64,000 nt of DNA, taken from Micromonospora ureilytica. Lineage in GTDB: Bacteria; Actinomycetota; Actinomycetes; Mycobacteriales; Micromonosporaceae. The position numbers were made by a program, and so were the translations under genes. The notes beneath the pieces were generated by a model. The model was not told the origin of the DNA. It searched no databases and was given only the letters and a program-made list of their open reading frames with translations. This document shows positions 48,546 through 57,304 of this stretch, piece by piece. The stretch's first letter is position 1; the number at the start of each line of letters is the position of its first letter. The stretch covers positions 4,464,001-4,528,000 of the forward strand of contig NZ_JADOTX010000001.1 of the NCBI RefSeq assembly GCF_015751765.1, in the 5' to 3' direction.

Positions 48546-49207
48546 GCCGTACCGCCGATGCGATAGCCGGCCTTCGGAACGGTGTGGATGATCGCGGGAT
48601 CGCCGAGCTTCTTGCGCAGCGTCATCACGGTGACCCGTACGGCGTTGGTGAACGGATCGGCGAACTCGTCCCAGGCCTGCTCCAGCAACTCCTCGGCGCT
48701 GACCACCTGACCGTCCGCGCGCAGCAACACGTGCAGCACCGCGAACTCCTTCGGACTCAACGCGAGCGGGCGGCCGTCCCGGGTGGCCACGTGCCGGCCC
48801 ACGTCCAGCGCCAGGCCATCCTGGGCGAGCACCGGCGGCAACGCCGGCGTGGACCGTCGCCCGAGAGCCTGCACCCGGGCCACCAACTCGGCGAAGGCGA
48901 ACGGCTTGGTCAGGTAGTCGTCCGCGCCGAGGCCGAGGCCCTCCACCCGGTCCCGGATACCGGCCGCCGCGGTGAGCAGCAACACCCGGGTGCCGACCTG
49001 CGAGTCGGTGATGCTGCGACACACCTCGTCGCCTGTGTGCCCCGGCATGTCCCGGTCCAGCACCGCGACGTCGTAGCGGTTCACCCCGACCCGCTCCAGC
49101 GCCCCGACACCGTCGTAGCAGACGTCGACGGCCATCGACAGGCGGCGCAGCCCTTCGGCCACCGTGTCCGCCAACAACCGCTCGTCGTCCGCCACCAGCA
49201 CCCGCAC
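48542..49207 (-). CDS. OmpR/PhoB-family response regulator (VanR-like position)
   Basis: 221 residues from the GTG at 49207 (GGGAG upstream). Receiver: VRVLVADDERLL, phospho-acceptor Asp51 in VAVLDRDMPGHTGD, Lys101 in YLTKPF. The C-terminal winged helix has LSPKEFAVLHVLLRADG and VRVTVMTLRKKLGDP. A longer frame runs to 49360 but lacks a receiver match. First gene of a five-gene minus-strand set ending with vanX. Confidence 0.92.
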   Translation of the reverse strand: MRVLVADDERLLADTVAEGLRRLSMAVDVCYDGVGALERVGVNRYDVAVLDRDMPGHTGDEVCRSITDSQVGTRVLLLTAAAGIRDRVEGLGLGADDYLTKPFAFAELVARVQALGRRSTPALPPVLAQDGLALDVGRHVATRDGRPLALSPKEFAVLHVLLRADGQVVSAEELLEQAWDEFADPFTNAVRVTVMTLRKKLGDPAIIHTVPKAGYRIGGTA

Positions 49208-49586
49208 GTTTTCCCGCTCCCCCAGTTCGGCTTGCCCGGCCATACCGTCGCAGGCCCGGGTTAAGGGTTCTGTAAGCACCCGCCGCAGCCATCCTCCACG
49301 CGAGTGTCCAGCGGGCAAACCAACGCAAGCCAGGCCCGAACAACTTCGTACCCGTGTCACCCCACCTGCGCCATCCGTCCCGACCGACCACAGCGATCGC
49401 TGCCCTAGGGGTGAGCTGCGTCACGAGAGGCCGAGCAGGTCACCCCCCACCCCCGCCCCGCCCCCACCCCACCCCCGCCCCCGCCCCGTCGATCTTGCAG
49501 TTTGTGTTGCCCAAATGTCCTTAAGGCGTTATCTGTCGGGACAGAAAGTGCAAGATCGACGGAGGCAAAGGGGGCGCGGGGTGTGG
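49208..49586. other. 379-bp intergenic region with C-rich tract and palindrome
   Basis: Holds the promoter of the response regulator, a 48-bp tract at 49441-49488 made almost only of C runs on the plus strand (G runs on the minus strand, quadruplex-like), and the family 3 palindrome at 49486-49562. No gene is seen. Confidence 0.7.
49486..49562. repeat. Palindromic element, family 3 copy 1
   Basis: Left arm CCGTCGATCTTGCAGTTTGT... and right arm ending TGCAAGATCGACGG pair over 22 bases with two mismatches; total 77 bp. A close relative with perfect arms lies at 50573-50654, and the two bracket one gene. Confidence 0.85.
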
Positions 49587-50432
49587 TTAGGAGAGGGCGG
49601 CGCGGATCGTGGCCTTGATGTGTTGTGGGCGGCGATAGAGGTCACGGTCGGTGAAATAGCGCATTCGCCAACCGGCCGCGTCCAGCCAGTTGACCCGTTC
49701 CCGGTCGTGCCTGATTCGGTCACGGTCCAGGTGCGACAGTCCGTCGTACTCGATGCCGATTCGGTGTTCGCGGTAACCCAGGTCGAGCCGGCACAGAGGG
49801 ATGCCATGGCGGTCGGCCACCCACAGTTGTGGCTCCGGCGGAGGCAACCCTCCGTCGATCAGGATCAGTCGCAACTGGCTTTCCTGTCGGCACTCCGCCC
49901 GACCGTCCGCCAGCGGTATGAGTTGCCGGGCCTGACGGACACCACGCAATGCGTTGTGTGCCGCAACCTCGGCCAGCAGGTCGTCCTGGGTGACCAAGCC
50001 CGACCGGAGCGCGGCGTCGAGCACCGGGAGTGCGTCGAGCCGCCGAACGGCGCGAGCCAGGTCGACTGCACAGCGAGCCGCCGGTACGCAGGGCAGACCT
50101 CCGACAAGGACCGGCCGAGCGGGTAGAACCGTCCGGTGGACGACCACCCCGGGCAGACGCGGCTTTGGCACCTCGGCGGGCAACTGGATGTGGATCAGAT
50201 CGTCGCGCAGCACCCCAAAGCCGTATCGGCGAGCGGCACTCTGCCTCGCCAACATCGCTCCATCGGGTAGCCGGAGCATCAGGGCACGCAGTTCGTCATC
50301 ATCGCTGCAGGGTTTGTCGGCGTAGACCCCTCTGCGCACACGCAGCAATTCGGCGTGGTCGAGCCGGGTACGGATCCGTCCAACGGTGAGCTTCCGCATC
50401 AGCGCGTCAGTACGCCACAACTGAGTAGCCAT
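49587..50432 (-). CDS. DUF559/VSR-like endonuclease-domain protein with AbiEi-like N-terminus
   Basis: 281 residues. The N-terminal half looks like the winged helix and following domain of AbiEi-type proteins (RTRLDHAELLRVRRGVYAD, MLARQSAARRYGFGVL, VVVHRTVLP, AARCAVDLARAV). The C-terminal 100 residues have the DUF559/VSR nuclease pattern: CRLDLGYREHRIGIEYDG, then RDRIRHDRERVNWLDAAGW and RYFTDRDLYRRP. The Asp and Glu-Tyr-Asp residues fit a metal-dependent nuclease core. Such genes are frequent and variable in actinomycetes; a role in DNA repair, defence or mobility is unknown. No partner toxin gene is adjacent. Confidence 0.75.
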   Translation of the reverse strand: MATQLWRTDALMRKLTVGRIRTRLDHAELLRVRRGVYADKPCSDDDELRALMLRLPDGAMLARQSAARRYGFGVLRDDLIHIQLPAEVPKPRLPGVVVHRTVLPARPVLVGGLPCVPAARCAVDLARAVRRLDALPVLDAALRSGLVTQDDLLAEVAAHNALRGVRQARQLIPLADGRAECRQESQLRLILIDGGLPPPEPQLWVADRHGIPLCRLDLGYREHRIGIEYDGLSHLDRDRIRHDRERVNWLDAAGWRMRYFTDRDLYRRPQHIKATIRAALS

Positions 50433-50572
50433 GACGGCAGGCTGACCAATCCAGGAGCCCAGCGATGCCCCGCAGTGACCACCTGTGGAAAACCGCGCCC
50501 CCTGTGGAAAACCCCAACCCCTACCCCTCCCGTGCTAGCGCCCCACCCCGAAATCCCCACCCCGGCCCCCCA

Positions 50573-50654
50573 CCCCCGCGATCTTGCACTTTCTGTGGCC
50601 GATACGCCCAATAAGAGACGAAAAGTGAGCACAGAAAGTGCAAGATCGCGGGGG
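50573..50654. repeat. Perfect 25-bp palindrome, family 3 copy 2
   Basis: Arms 50573-50597 and 50630-50654 are exact reverse complements (CCCCCGCGATCTTGCACTTT...), separated by 32 bases. The plus-strand left flank is again C-rich and the right flank is G-rich. Confidence 0.9.
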
Positions 50655-50696
50655 CCGAGGGCGGGGGCGCGGGCCAGGGGTGGGGCAGGGCTGGGG

Positions 50697-51446
50697 TTAG
50701 TCGCAGGCTATGCCGTCGCCGTCTCGGTCTAGCTTGTAGATGTCGTCGCCGATCACTCTGATTGGTCCGTCTACGTAGGCGGGGCCGTTGCCGCTGCCGC
50801 CCGCGCAGTCGACGTCGCTGGCGATCGGGACGCAGCCGCTGTAGTTCGGGTCGCACGTGGACGACTGCGGCTTCTTGGTGCCGACGGCGGCGACCTGGGC
50901 CACCGGCTGCTTCGTCACGACGGATTTGACCAGCTTCTTCGCCGTCCGCACGCCGTCGGTGGTGGTCACCTCGTACGTCAGGGTTCGTACGCCGTTCACG
51001 CCCTTGGTCCGGACGACCCGCTTGCCCTCGGCCAGGGACGAGTCCTTGACGGTCCGCTCGCTGTACCGGACCGTGGCCTGCTCCGTCACGGTTGTCACCT
51101 GCACCACGGGCGCGGGCGCCGCCGACGTGGGCGCCGTGGCGGGCGCCACCGACGAAGGCACCGTGGAGGGCGCAGCAACGGGCGACTCGGTCGGTTCGCC
51201 GGGCGCCGCCAGGATCGGCTGCTGTGCCGCTTCGGCGGCGGTGCCGGTTTTAGTCGGTTCCGGCTCGCCGGTCAGCGCGCCGACGATGGCGGTGCCGGTG
51301 CAGCAGAGCAGCAGGATCGACAGGGTCACCGAGCCGAGGATCACGGCGACCCGGCGGGCGGGGGTGGCCCTGCGGAACCAGTTCGGGCGGGGCGTCTGGT
51401 CGAACGTTGGCGGGTACGGCGGCCCCGGGTTCTGTGGTGGTTGCAT
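50697..51446 (-). CDS. Membrane-anchored protein with G5 and excalibur calcium-binding domains
   Basis: 249 residues from the ATG at 51446; GTG two codons upstream is possible. A cytoplasmic Pro-rich N-terminus (QPPQNPGPPYPPTFDQTP) leads to one membrane helix (VAVILGSVTLSILLLCCTGTAIVGAL), a Pro/Ala/Thr spacer, a G5 domain (VVQVTTVTEQATVRYSERTV to KLVKSVVTKQPV) and a C-terminal excalibur motif ending KLDRDGDGIACD. G5 domains bind glycans and excalibur binds Ca2+, so a cell-surface role is likely. Confidence 0.85.
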   Translation of the reverse strand: MQPPQNPGPPYPPTFDQTPRPNWFRRATPARRVAVILGSVTLSILLLCCTGTAIVGALTGEPEPTKTGTAAEAAQQPILAAPGEPTESPVAAPSTVPSSVAPATAPTSAAPAPVVQVTTVTEQATVRYSERTVKDSSLAEGKRVVRTKGVNGVRTLTYEVTTTDGVRTAKKLVKSVVTKQPVAQVAAVGTKKPQSSTCDPNYSGCVPIASDVDCAGGSGNGPAYVDGPIRVIGDDIYKLDRDGDGIACD

Positions 51447-51717
51447 CGTCACGGCGATGAGTGTCGTCGTAAACACAGCCTGCAATATCCACCGTCGCGC
51501 TCGTCACCTGCGCCTTTCGCTCACCGCGGAAGATCGGTGGGCACGCTCGCGGTCGACGAGTCGACAGGCGCGGCAACCCGGCAGGTCAACAGGGCGGGGC
51601 CGATCGTGCGCGTGTCGGCACCAACAAAAGCCGCGAATCAGCACGCACCGCATCGGCAGGCGATCGAGTGTCCAACGGGGACGACGAAACTGTCGCGATG
51701 CTGTCAGCGGGGCAGGC

Positions 51718-52899
51718 TCACCGCTCCTCCATCGCCCATGGTGACCCGTAACCGTTCAGGAGGTCGAGGAAGGGCAGCGGTGGCAGCGCCTCCGGTCCGA
51801 GCACGCCGACGCCGGTCCAGGCGCCGCTGGCGAGCAACTCCAACGCGACGACCGGGTTGACGGCGGTCTGCCAGACCACCGCCTGGTGCCCGTACTCCCG
51901 CATCGACCATTCGTTGTCGACCACGTGGTAGAGGTAGACCTCGCGGGGTTGCCCGTCGGGGCCGAGGCCGCGTACCCAGGTGCCGGCGCAGGTCTTGCCG
52001 CGCATCCGGGCGCCGAGCGTGGCCGGGTCGGGCAGACTCGCGGCCACCACGTCTCGCGGTGAGACCTCGACGCCGCGTACCCGTACCGGGGAGACCGCGT
52101 CGAGGCCGAGCTTGTGCAGTGTCTTGAGCACCTCGATGAACTCGTCGCCGAGGCCGTACTTGAAGGTGACCCGCCGGGCCTTGACCCAGCGCGGGATGAG
52201 CAGCACCTCCTCGTGCTCGACGTTGACGCACTCGACCGGCCCGATTCCCTCCGGAAAGTGGAAGACCTCCGGCTCGGAGAACGGTTCGGTGGTGAACCAA
52301 CCCCGGTCCCTCTCCCAGACGACAGGTGGGTTGAGGCACTCCTCGATCGTGGTCCAGATGGAGAACGAGGGCGCGAAGTCGTACCCGTCGACGGTGAGGT
52401 TCGCGCCGTCCCGGACACCGATCTCGTCGATCTCACTGAACAGTTCGTCGGCGGCGTATCTGGCGAACACGTCGGAGAGGCCGGGCTCGACCCCGATGCC
52501 GCAGAGCGCCAGCCGACCGGCCGCCGACCAGGTGTCGGCCAGCGCGAACTGTTCGTCGCCGAGCTTTACCCCGGTCCCCGCGTGTGACAGCGACATCGCC
52601 ATGTCGAGGTAGTCCGCGCCGGCCGCGAACGCGCCGTTGAAGATCGGCATGACGAACCGCGGGTCGACGGCGTTCAGCACGTGCGTGATCCGGTGCTCCC
52701 GGCACAGCGCGGTGACCGCGTCGACCGAGGAGGCGTCCACCTGGGCGGCGACGAAACGATCACCGTGCGCGGCGACCGCACGATCGGCGCGAACGGGGTC
52801 GTGGTCGGCGACCACCATGGTCTCGAAGAAGGTCCGTCGGGCGGCGATGGCTACGGCGGCGGAGCCGACGCCACCGGCGCCGACGAGGAGGACACGCAT
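51718..52899 (-). CDS. Saccharopine dehydrogenase-like NAD(P)-binding protein
   Basis: 393 residues. N-terminal Rossmann motif VLLVGAGGVGSAAVAIAAR, then HVLNAVDPRFVMPIFNGAF and GIGVEPGLSDVFARYAADEL typical of the saccharopine/carboxynorspermidine dehydrogenase group. Length fits carboxynorspermidine dehydrogenases. It overlaps the flavoprotein gene by one base (TGATG) at the end of a polyamine-transport operon, so a polyamine or lysine-derived amino substrate is likely; the exact reaction is not readable. Confidence 0.82.
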   Translation of the reverse strand: MRVLLVGAGGVGSAAVAIAARRTFFETMVVADHDPVRADRAVAAHGDRFVAAQVDASSVDAVTALCREHRITHVLNAVDPRFVMPIFNGAFAAGADYLDMAMSLSHAGTGVKLGDEQFALADTWSAAGRLALCGIGVEPGLSDVFARYAADELFSEIDEIGVRDGANLTVDGYDFAPSFSIWTTIEECLNPPVVWERDRGWFTTEPFSEPEVFHFPEGIGPVECVNVEHEEVLLIPRWVKARRVTFKYGLGDEFIEVLKTLHKLGLDAVSPVRVRGVEVSPRDVVAASLPDPATLGARMRGKTCAGTWVRGLGPDGQPREVYLYHVVDNEWSMREYGHQAVVWQTAVNPVVALELLASGAWTGVGVLGPEALPPLPFLDLLNGYGSPWAMEER

Positions 52900-54365
52900 C
52901 AGGAATCAAACCCCAAACCGAAACGATCGAGAGTACGGAGCCAGAGGTCGCGCCGACCCTCGCGCGCGTCGGCGCGGGCCAGTGACCAGCGGGTGAGATT
53001 GATGCCGACCGCGCGGACGGGTTCCGGTGGGAACGGCAGTGGCTTGCGGCGAACCAGATCGAGCCGGGTCAGCGGGGTGTTCCCGCCGTCGAGCAGGTCG
53101 AGCAGCACCCGGGCGCCGAAGCGGGTGGCCCCGACGCCGAGGCCGGTGTAGCCGGCCGCGTACGCCAGCCGACCGCCGTAGGCGGTGCCGAAGAACGGGC
53201 AGAACCGGGTGCAGGTGTCGATGACGCCTCCCCAGCGGTGGCTGAACCGCACGTCGGCGAGCTGCGGGAACGTGGTGAAGAAGTGGCGGGCGAGGGTGGT
53301 GAAGGTGGCCGGTCGTTGCTCCAGCTCGGGGGCGACCCGATTGCCGTAGTGGTAGACGGCGTCGTAGCCGCCGAAGAGGATCCGCCCGTCGGCGGTGATC
53401 CGGTAGTAGTGGAACTGGTTGGCGGTGTCGGCGAGCCCCTGCCGGTTGCGCCAACCGATGGCGTCGCGCTGGGCCGGCGTGAGGGGCTCGGTCATCAGCA
53501 CGTGGTCGTAGACCGGCACCAGGTAAGCCCGCAGCCGGCGCAGCAGCGGCGGGAACGCGTTGGTGGCCAGCACGACCCGTCGCGCCCGGATCGAGCCGGG
53601 TCGGCCGGCGGCCCGGGTGTCGGCCCGGTCGGGGTCGGCCGGGTGGTCGGCGGGATCGGTGCCCAGGGTGCTGGCCTGCAGGGCGGCATTGTCGGCGCGC
53701 AGGCCGGTGACCCGGGTGTGCTCGTGCACGCGTACGCCGAGGTCGAGGCAGGCGCGGCGCAGCCCCCAGGCCAGCTTCGCCGGGTCCACCATGGCCACCC
53801 GGTCGGCGTCGAACATCCCACCCAGGTACGTCGGTGAGTGCACCTCGGCGCGCACCTCGTCGCGGTCGAGCAGCCGCACCCGGTGGCCGTACCGGCGGGC
53901 CAGGTCGGCGTCGGCGGCCAGCCCGTCGAGTTGGTACGGCTCGACGGCGACGGCCAGTTCACCGGTGCGCTCAAGGTCGCAGTCGATGTCGAACGTCGCG
54001 ACGGTGGCGGCGATGGCGTCCAGGTTCTCCCGGCCGAGGCGTTCCAGTTCGCCGACCTCGTCGGGGAACCGGTCGACGCCGTTGGCGAGGCCGTGGGTCA
54101 GCGAGGCGGCGCAGAACCCGCCGTTGCGCCCGGAGGCGGCCCAACCGCAGGTGCCGGCGTCGACGAGCAGCACGTCGCGGTCCGGGTCCGCCTGTTTCGC
54201 CAACAGTGCGGCCCACAGTCCGCCGTAACCGCCGCCGATCACCAGCAGGTCGGTGGAGTGCCGGCCAGCCAGTGGCGGCAGCGGGTCGGGGCGGTCCGGG
54301 CGATCGAGCCAGTACGGCACGGGTGCCGCGTCGGCCAACGCCCGGCCGGTATGCGGGAGCGTCAT
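52899..54365 (-). CDS. FAD-dependent amine oxidase of the DAO/PuuB type
   Basis: 488 residues. FAD-binding DLLVIGGGYGGLWAALLA at about 39-56; CGWAASGRNGGFCAASL; RWGGVIDTCTRFCPFFG and YAAGYTGLGVGATRFGA at the C-terminus. The fold matches gamma-glutamylputrescine oxidase (PuuB) and related D-amino acid oxidases. No PuuA-type ligase is nearby, so direct polyamine oxidation or another secondary amine is as likely. 37 bp after potC, no clear ribosome site. Confidence 0.82.
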   Translation of the reverse strand: MTLPHTGRALADAAPVPYWLDRPDRPDPLPPLAGRHSTDLLVIGGGYGGLWAALLAKQADPDRDVLLVDAGTCGWAASGRNGGFCAASLTHGLANGVDRFPDEVGELERLGRENLDAIAATVATFDIDCDLERTGELAVAVEPYQLDGLAADADLARRYGHRVRLLDRDEVRAEVHSPTYLGGMFDADRVAMVDPAKLAWGLRRACLDLGVRVHEHTRVTGLRADNAALQASTLGTDPADHPADPDRADTRAAGRPGSIRARRVVLATNAFPPLLRRLRAYLVPVYDHVLMTEPLTPAQRDAIGWRNRQGLADTANQFHYYRITADGRILFGGYDAVYHYGNRVAPELEQRPATFTTLARHFFTTFPQLADVRFSHRWGGVIDTCTRFCPFFGTAYGGRLAYAAGYTGLGVGATRFGARVLLDLLDGGNTPLTRLDLVRRKPLPFPPEPVRAVGINLTRWSLARADAREGRRDLWLRTLDRFGLGFDS

Positions 54366-54402
54366 GACGGCACACTGGTCGGAAGACCCGCATCCCGGAG
54401 GG

Positions 54403-55239
54403 TCATGACGACCGACGCGGGTGACCTGACGGCCCGGCCAGCAGCGCGGCGCGGCGGGCCCGTCGACCGCGCAGCGAGCCGAGGCCCACGAGCAGCAACG
54501 CGACCGCGAACATCGCGGTGCCGATCACGTTGACCTGCGGGGGGATGCCACGCTGGGCAGCGCCCCAGACGTACATCGGGAACGTGACAGTGGTGCCGGC
54601 GTTGAAGTTGGTGATGATGAAGTCGTCGAAGCTCAACGAGAAGGCCAGCAACGCGGCGGCCACGATGCCGGGCAGCACGAGCGGCAGGGTGATTCGTCGG
54701 AAGGTCTGCCACTCGCTGGCGTGGAGGTCCATGGCGGCCTCCTCCAGCCGCCGGTCCATCCCGGTGAGCCGCGCCTTCACTGTGACCACCACGAACGACA
54801 CGCAGAACATCACGTGCGCGATCACGATGGTCCAGAACCCCTGCGGTACGCCCGCCGACACGAAGAGGGCCAGCAACGACGTGCCCATCACCAACTCCGG
54901 GGTGGCCATCGGCAGGAAGATCAGCACGTTGATCCCGGATCGGCCACGGAAGCGGTGCCGGACCAGCGCGAACGCCATCAGGGTGCCGAGCACTGTGGCG
55001 ACGACGGTGGCGATGAAGCCGATCTGCACGCTGCGGACCACCGCGTCACACATGTCCGAGGTGGCGCACGGCCGCCGCCAGTTGTCCAGTGTGAACTCGT
55101 TGAAGTCGTACGACAGACGGCTCGACGGCCTGTTGAACGACAGCGCGGCCACCACCAGGATCGGCAGCGCCAGATAGCCGAGCACCAGCAACGCCACGAT
55201 CATCACCCAGCGGTCCGCCAACCAACGCGACACCCTCAT
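54403..55239 (-). CDS. potC: Polyamine ABC transporter permease PotC-like
   Basis: 278 residues with six membrane helices. The ABC permease EAA loop is EEAAMDLHASEWQTFRRITLPLVLPG. SYDFNEFTLDNW is the usual outer-loop motif of the PotC/YdcV group. The start overlaps the PotB stop by one base (TAATG). Partner of potB, potA and potD. Confidence 0.88.
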   Translation of the reverse strand: MRVSRWLADRWVMIVALLVLGYLALPILVVAALSFNRPSSRLSYDFNEFTLDNWRRPCATSDMCDAVVRSVQIGFIATVVATVLGTLMAFALVRHRFRGRSGINVLIFLPMATPELVMGTSLLALFVSAGVPQGFWTIVIAHVMFCVSFVVVTVKARLTGMDRRLEEAAMDLHASEWQTFRRITLPLVLPGIVAAALLAFSLSFDDFIITNFNAGTTVTFPMYVWGAAQRGIPPQVNVIGTAMFAVALLLVGLGSLRGRRARRAALLAGPSGHPRRSS

Positions 55240-56147
55240 TAGAGGACCTCCTCCGTGCCGGCTCGACGCAAATAGCCGAAGACCACCGCGAGGATCGCCG
55301 CCATCAGCAGGAACGACAGCGCGGCGCCCTGCGGGTAGTCCAGTCGGACCAGGAACGCCGAGTCGATGACGTTGCCGATCATGTATTCGTTAGGGGTGCC
55401 GAGCAGTTCCGCGTTGATGTAGTCGCCGCTGGCCGGGATGAAGAACAGCAACGTGCCGGCGACCAGACCGGGCATGGAGAGCGGCAGCGTCACCCGACGG
55501 AACGCCTGCACCGGGCTGGCGTACAGGTCGGTGGCCGCCTCCAGCAACCGGTGATCCAGCCGCTCCAGGCTCGCGTACAGCGGCAGCACCAGGAACGGCA
55601 GGAAGTTGTACGTCAGGCCGAGCACCACAGCGAACGGGGTGGCCAACAGCCGACCGTCCGGGGCGAGCAGGTGCACGTCCCGCAGCAGACCGACGAGCGC
55701 GCCGTTGTCCGACAGGATCGTCTTCCAGGCCAGCGTGCGGACCAGGAAGCTGGTGAACATCGGCGCGACGACGCACACCAGCAGCAGGTTCTTCCACCGG
55801 CCGGCCTTCTGCGCGATCGCGTACGCCAGCGGGTAGCCCAGCAGCAACGCCAGCACCAGGGCCAGCCCGGCGTAGCCGAACGAGCGCAGGAACTGCGGCC
55901 AGTACGCCTGCACCACGTCCGGGTAGTTGCCGACCGCCCAGGTCATCGCGTACCCGGTGGAGAGCGAGCCGCTGGGGTCGTACAGGCTGGCCGCCGCCAA
56001 CTGCACAAGCGGCACACCGAAGAAGACGAGCAGCCAGGCCGCGCCGGGCAACAACAGGAGGTACGGCAGGAGTCGGCGTCGCCCGGACCGGGCTGCCGGT
56101 GGCGCGGGTGGCTGGTGCCCCGATCCGGTGGGGGCCAGGAGGGTCAC
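55239..56147 (-). CDS. potB: Polyamine ABC transporter permease PotB-like
   Basis: 302 residues with six membrane helices and the EAA loop LEAATDLYASPVQAFRRVTLPLSMPG. The extracytoplasmic segment after helix 1 is WAVGNYPDVVQAYW. GTG start overlaps the potA stop (GTGA). N-terminal 25 residues are basic and cytosolic. Confidence 0.88.
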   Translation of the reverse strand: MTLLAPTGSGHQPPAPPAARSGRRRLLPYLLLLPGAAWLLVFFGVPLVQLAAASLYDPSGSLSTGYAMTWAVGNYPDVVQAYWPQFLRSFGYAGLALVLALLLGYPLAYAIAQKAGRWKNLLLVCVVAPMFTSFLVRTLAWKTILSDNGALVGLLRDVHLLAPDGRLLATPFAVVLGLTYNFLPFLVLPLYASLERLDHRLLEAATDLYASPVQAFRRVTLPLSMPGLVAGTLLFFIPASGDYINAELLGTPNEYMIGNVIDSAFLVRLDYPQGAALSFLLMAAILAVVFGYLRRAGTEEVL

Positions 56148-57304
56148 GACGACGCACCCACCGGCTCGTCGAGCACCGGCGACGTCCGGTCGGTGTCGGC
56201 GGCGTCGCGGGGCAGCAGGAACGCGTGCCGCGGATCCCAGTAGGCCACGGCTTCGCTGCCGACCGCCACCGGCGTCGCCGTCCCGCTGTTGGCGGCGAAG
56301 ACCGACAGCTCCGTGCCCCAGCCGGTGCGCAGCAGGTACTGCGTGCTGACTCCCACGTAGGAGGCGTCGGTGACCACTCCGGTGACGTGCTGATACCCCA
56401 CGGGCACCTGGTCGGCGGAACCGACCAGAATCAGCTTCTCGGGGCGTACCCCCAGGTGGACCGGGCCGTGGTCGGCCCGCGACCGGCCCACGGGCACCGA
56501 GAAGCGCGTGCCGTGCGCCGTCACCGCGACGTCGCCGCCGCCGACGCCGGTGGCCTCGCCGGCGAGCAGGTTGGACTGGCCGAGGAAGTTCGCCACGAAG
56601 GCGGTGGCGGGAAACTCGTAGAGGTCGGCCGGGGCACCCAGCTGCTCGATCCGGCCGGCGTTCATCACCGCGACGGTGTCGGCCATGGTCATGGCCTCCT
56701 CCTGGTCGTGGGTGACGTGGACGAAGGTGATGCCGACCTCGGTCTGGATGCGCTTCAGCTCGATCTGCATCTGCCGGCGCAGCTTCAGGTCGAGAGCGCC
56801 CAGCGGCTCGTCGAGCAGCAGCACCTGCGGCCGGTTGATCAACGCGCGGGCCAGCGCGACCCGCTGCTGCTGACCGCCGGAGAGCTGGGCCGGGCGGCGG
56901 TTGCCGTACCCGTCGAGTTGCACCAGCGACAGCATCCGGGTGACCTCGTCGTCGACCGCGCGGATGCCGCGTCGGCGCAGCCCGAAGGCGACGTTCTCGA
57001 AGATGCTGAGGTGCGGGAAGAGCGCGTAGCTCTGGAAGACGGTGTTGACCGGCCGCTTGTACGGTCGCAGCCGGGCGATGTCCCGGTCACCGAGCAGCAC
57101 CTGGCCGCCGGTCGGCTCCTCCAGGCCGGCAATCATCCGCAACGTGGTGGTCTTGCCGCACCCGGATGCGCCGAGCAGCGCGAAGAAGGAGCCCTGTTCG
57201 ATGGTCAGGCTCAGGTCGTCGACAGCTGTGAAGACGCCGAACCGTTTGGTGAGGTTGGCCAGGCGCAGGTCGCCGGCGGGTGTCTCGCGCGCCATCCTCA
57301 TCAC
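56144..57304 (-). CDS. potA: Polyamine ABC transporter ATPase PotA-like
   Basis: 386 residues. Walker A LLGASGCGKTTT, signature LSGGQQQRVALARAL, Walker B LLLDEPLGALD, then a C-terminal TOBE domain (about 285-380) typical of PotA/UgpC-type ATPases. Possible starts are GTG 57304 (GTGA overlap with potD), ATG 57301 and ATG 57295; the family begins close to all three. Confidence 0.9.
   Translation of the reverse strand: MMRMARETPAGDLRLANLTKRFGVFTAVDDLSLTIEQGSFFALLGASGCGKTTTLRMIAGLEEPTGGQVLLGDRDIARLRPYKRPVNTVFQSYALFPHLSIFENVAFGLRRRGIRAVDDEVTRMLSLVQLDGYGNRRPAQLSGGQQQRVALARALINRPQVLLLDEPLGALDLKLRRQMQIELKRIQTEVGITFVHVTHDQEEAMTMADTVAVMNAGRIEQLGAPADLYEFPATAFVANFLGQSNLLAGEATGVGGGDVAVTAHGTRFSVPVGRSRADHGPVHLGVRPEKLILVGSADQVPVGYQHVTGVVTDASYVGVSTQYLLRTGWGTELSVFAANSGTATPVAVGSEAVAYWDPRHAFLLPRDAADTDRTSPVLDEPVGASS

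Noticed and set aside
49208..49424. N-terminal extension of the sensor kinase frame running through the whole response regulator gene
   Set aside because: The frame is open by chance; kinase homology starts only at the GTG that overlaps the regulator stop.
49587..50432. Complete type IV toxin-antitoxin pair of the AbiE type
   Set aside because: Only the AbiEi-like N-terminal half is present, fused to a nuclease domain; no AbiEii-like nucleotidyltransferase gene is adjacent.
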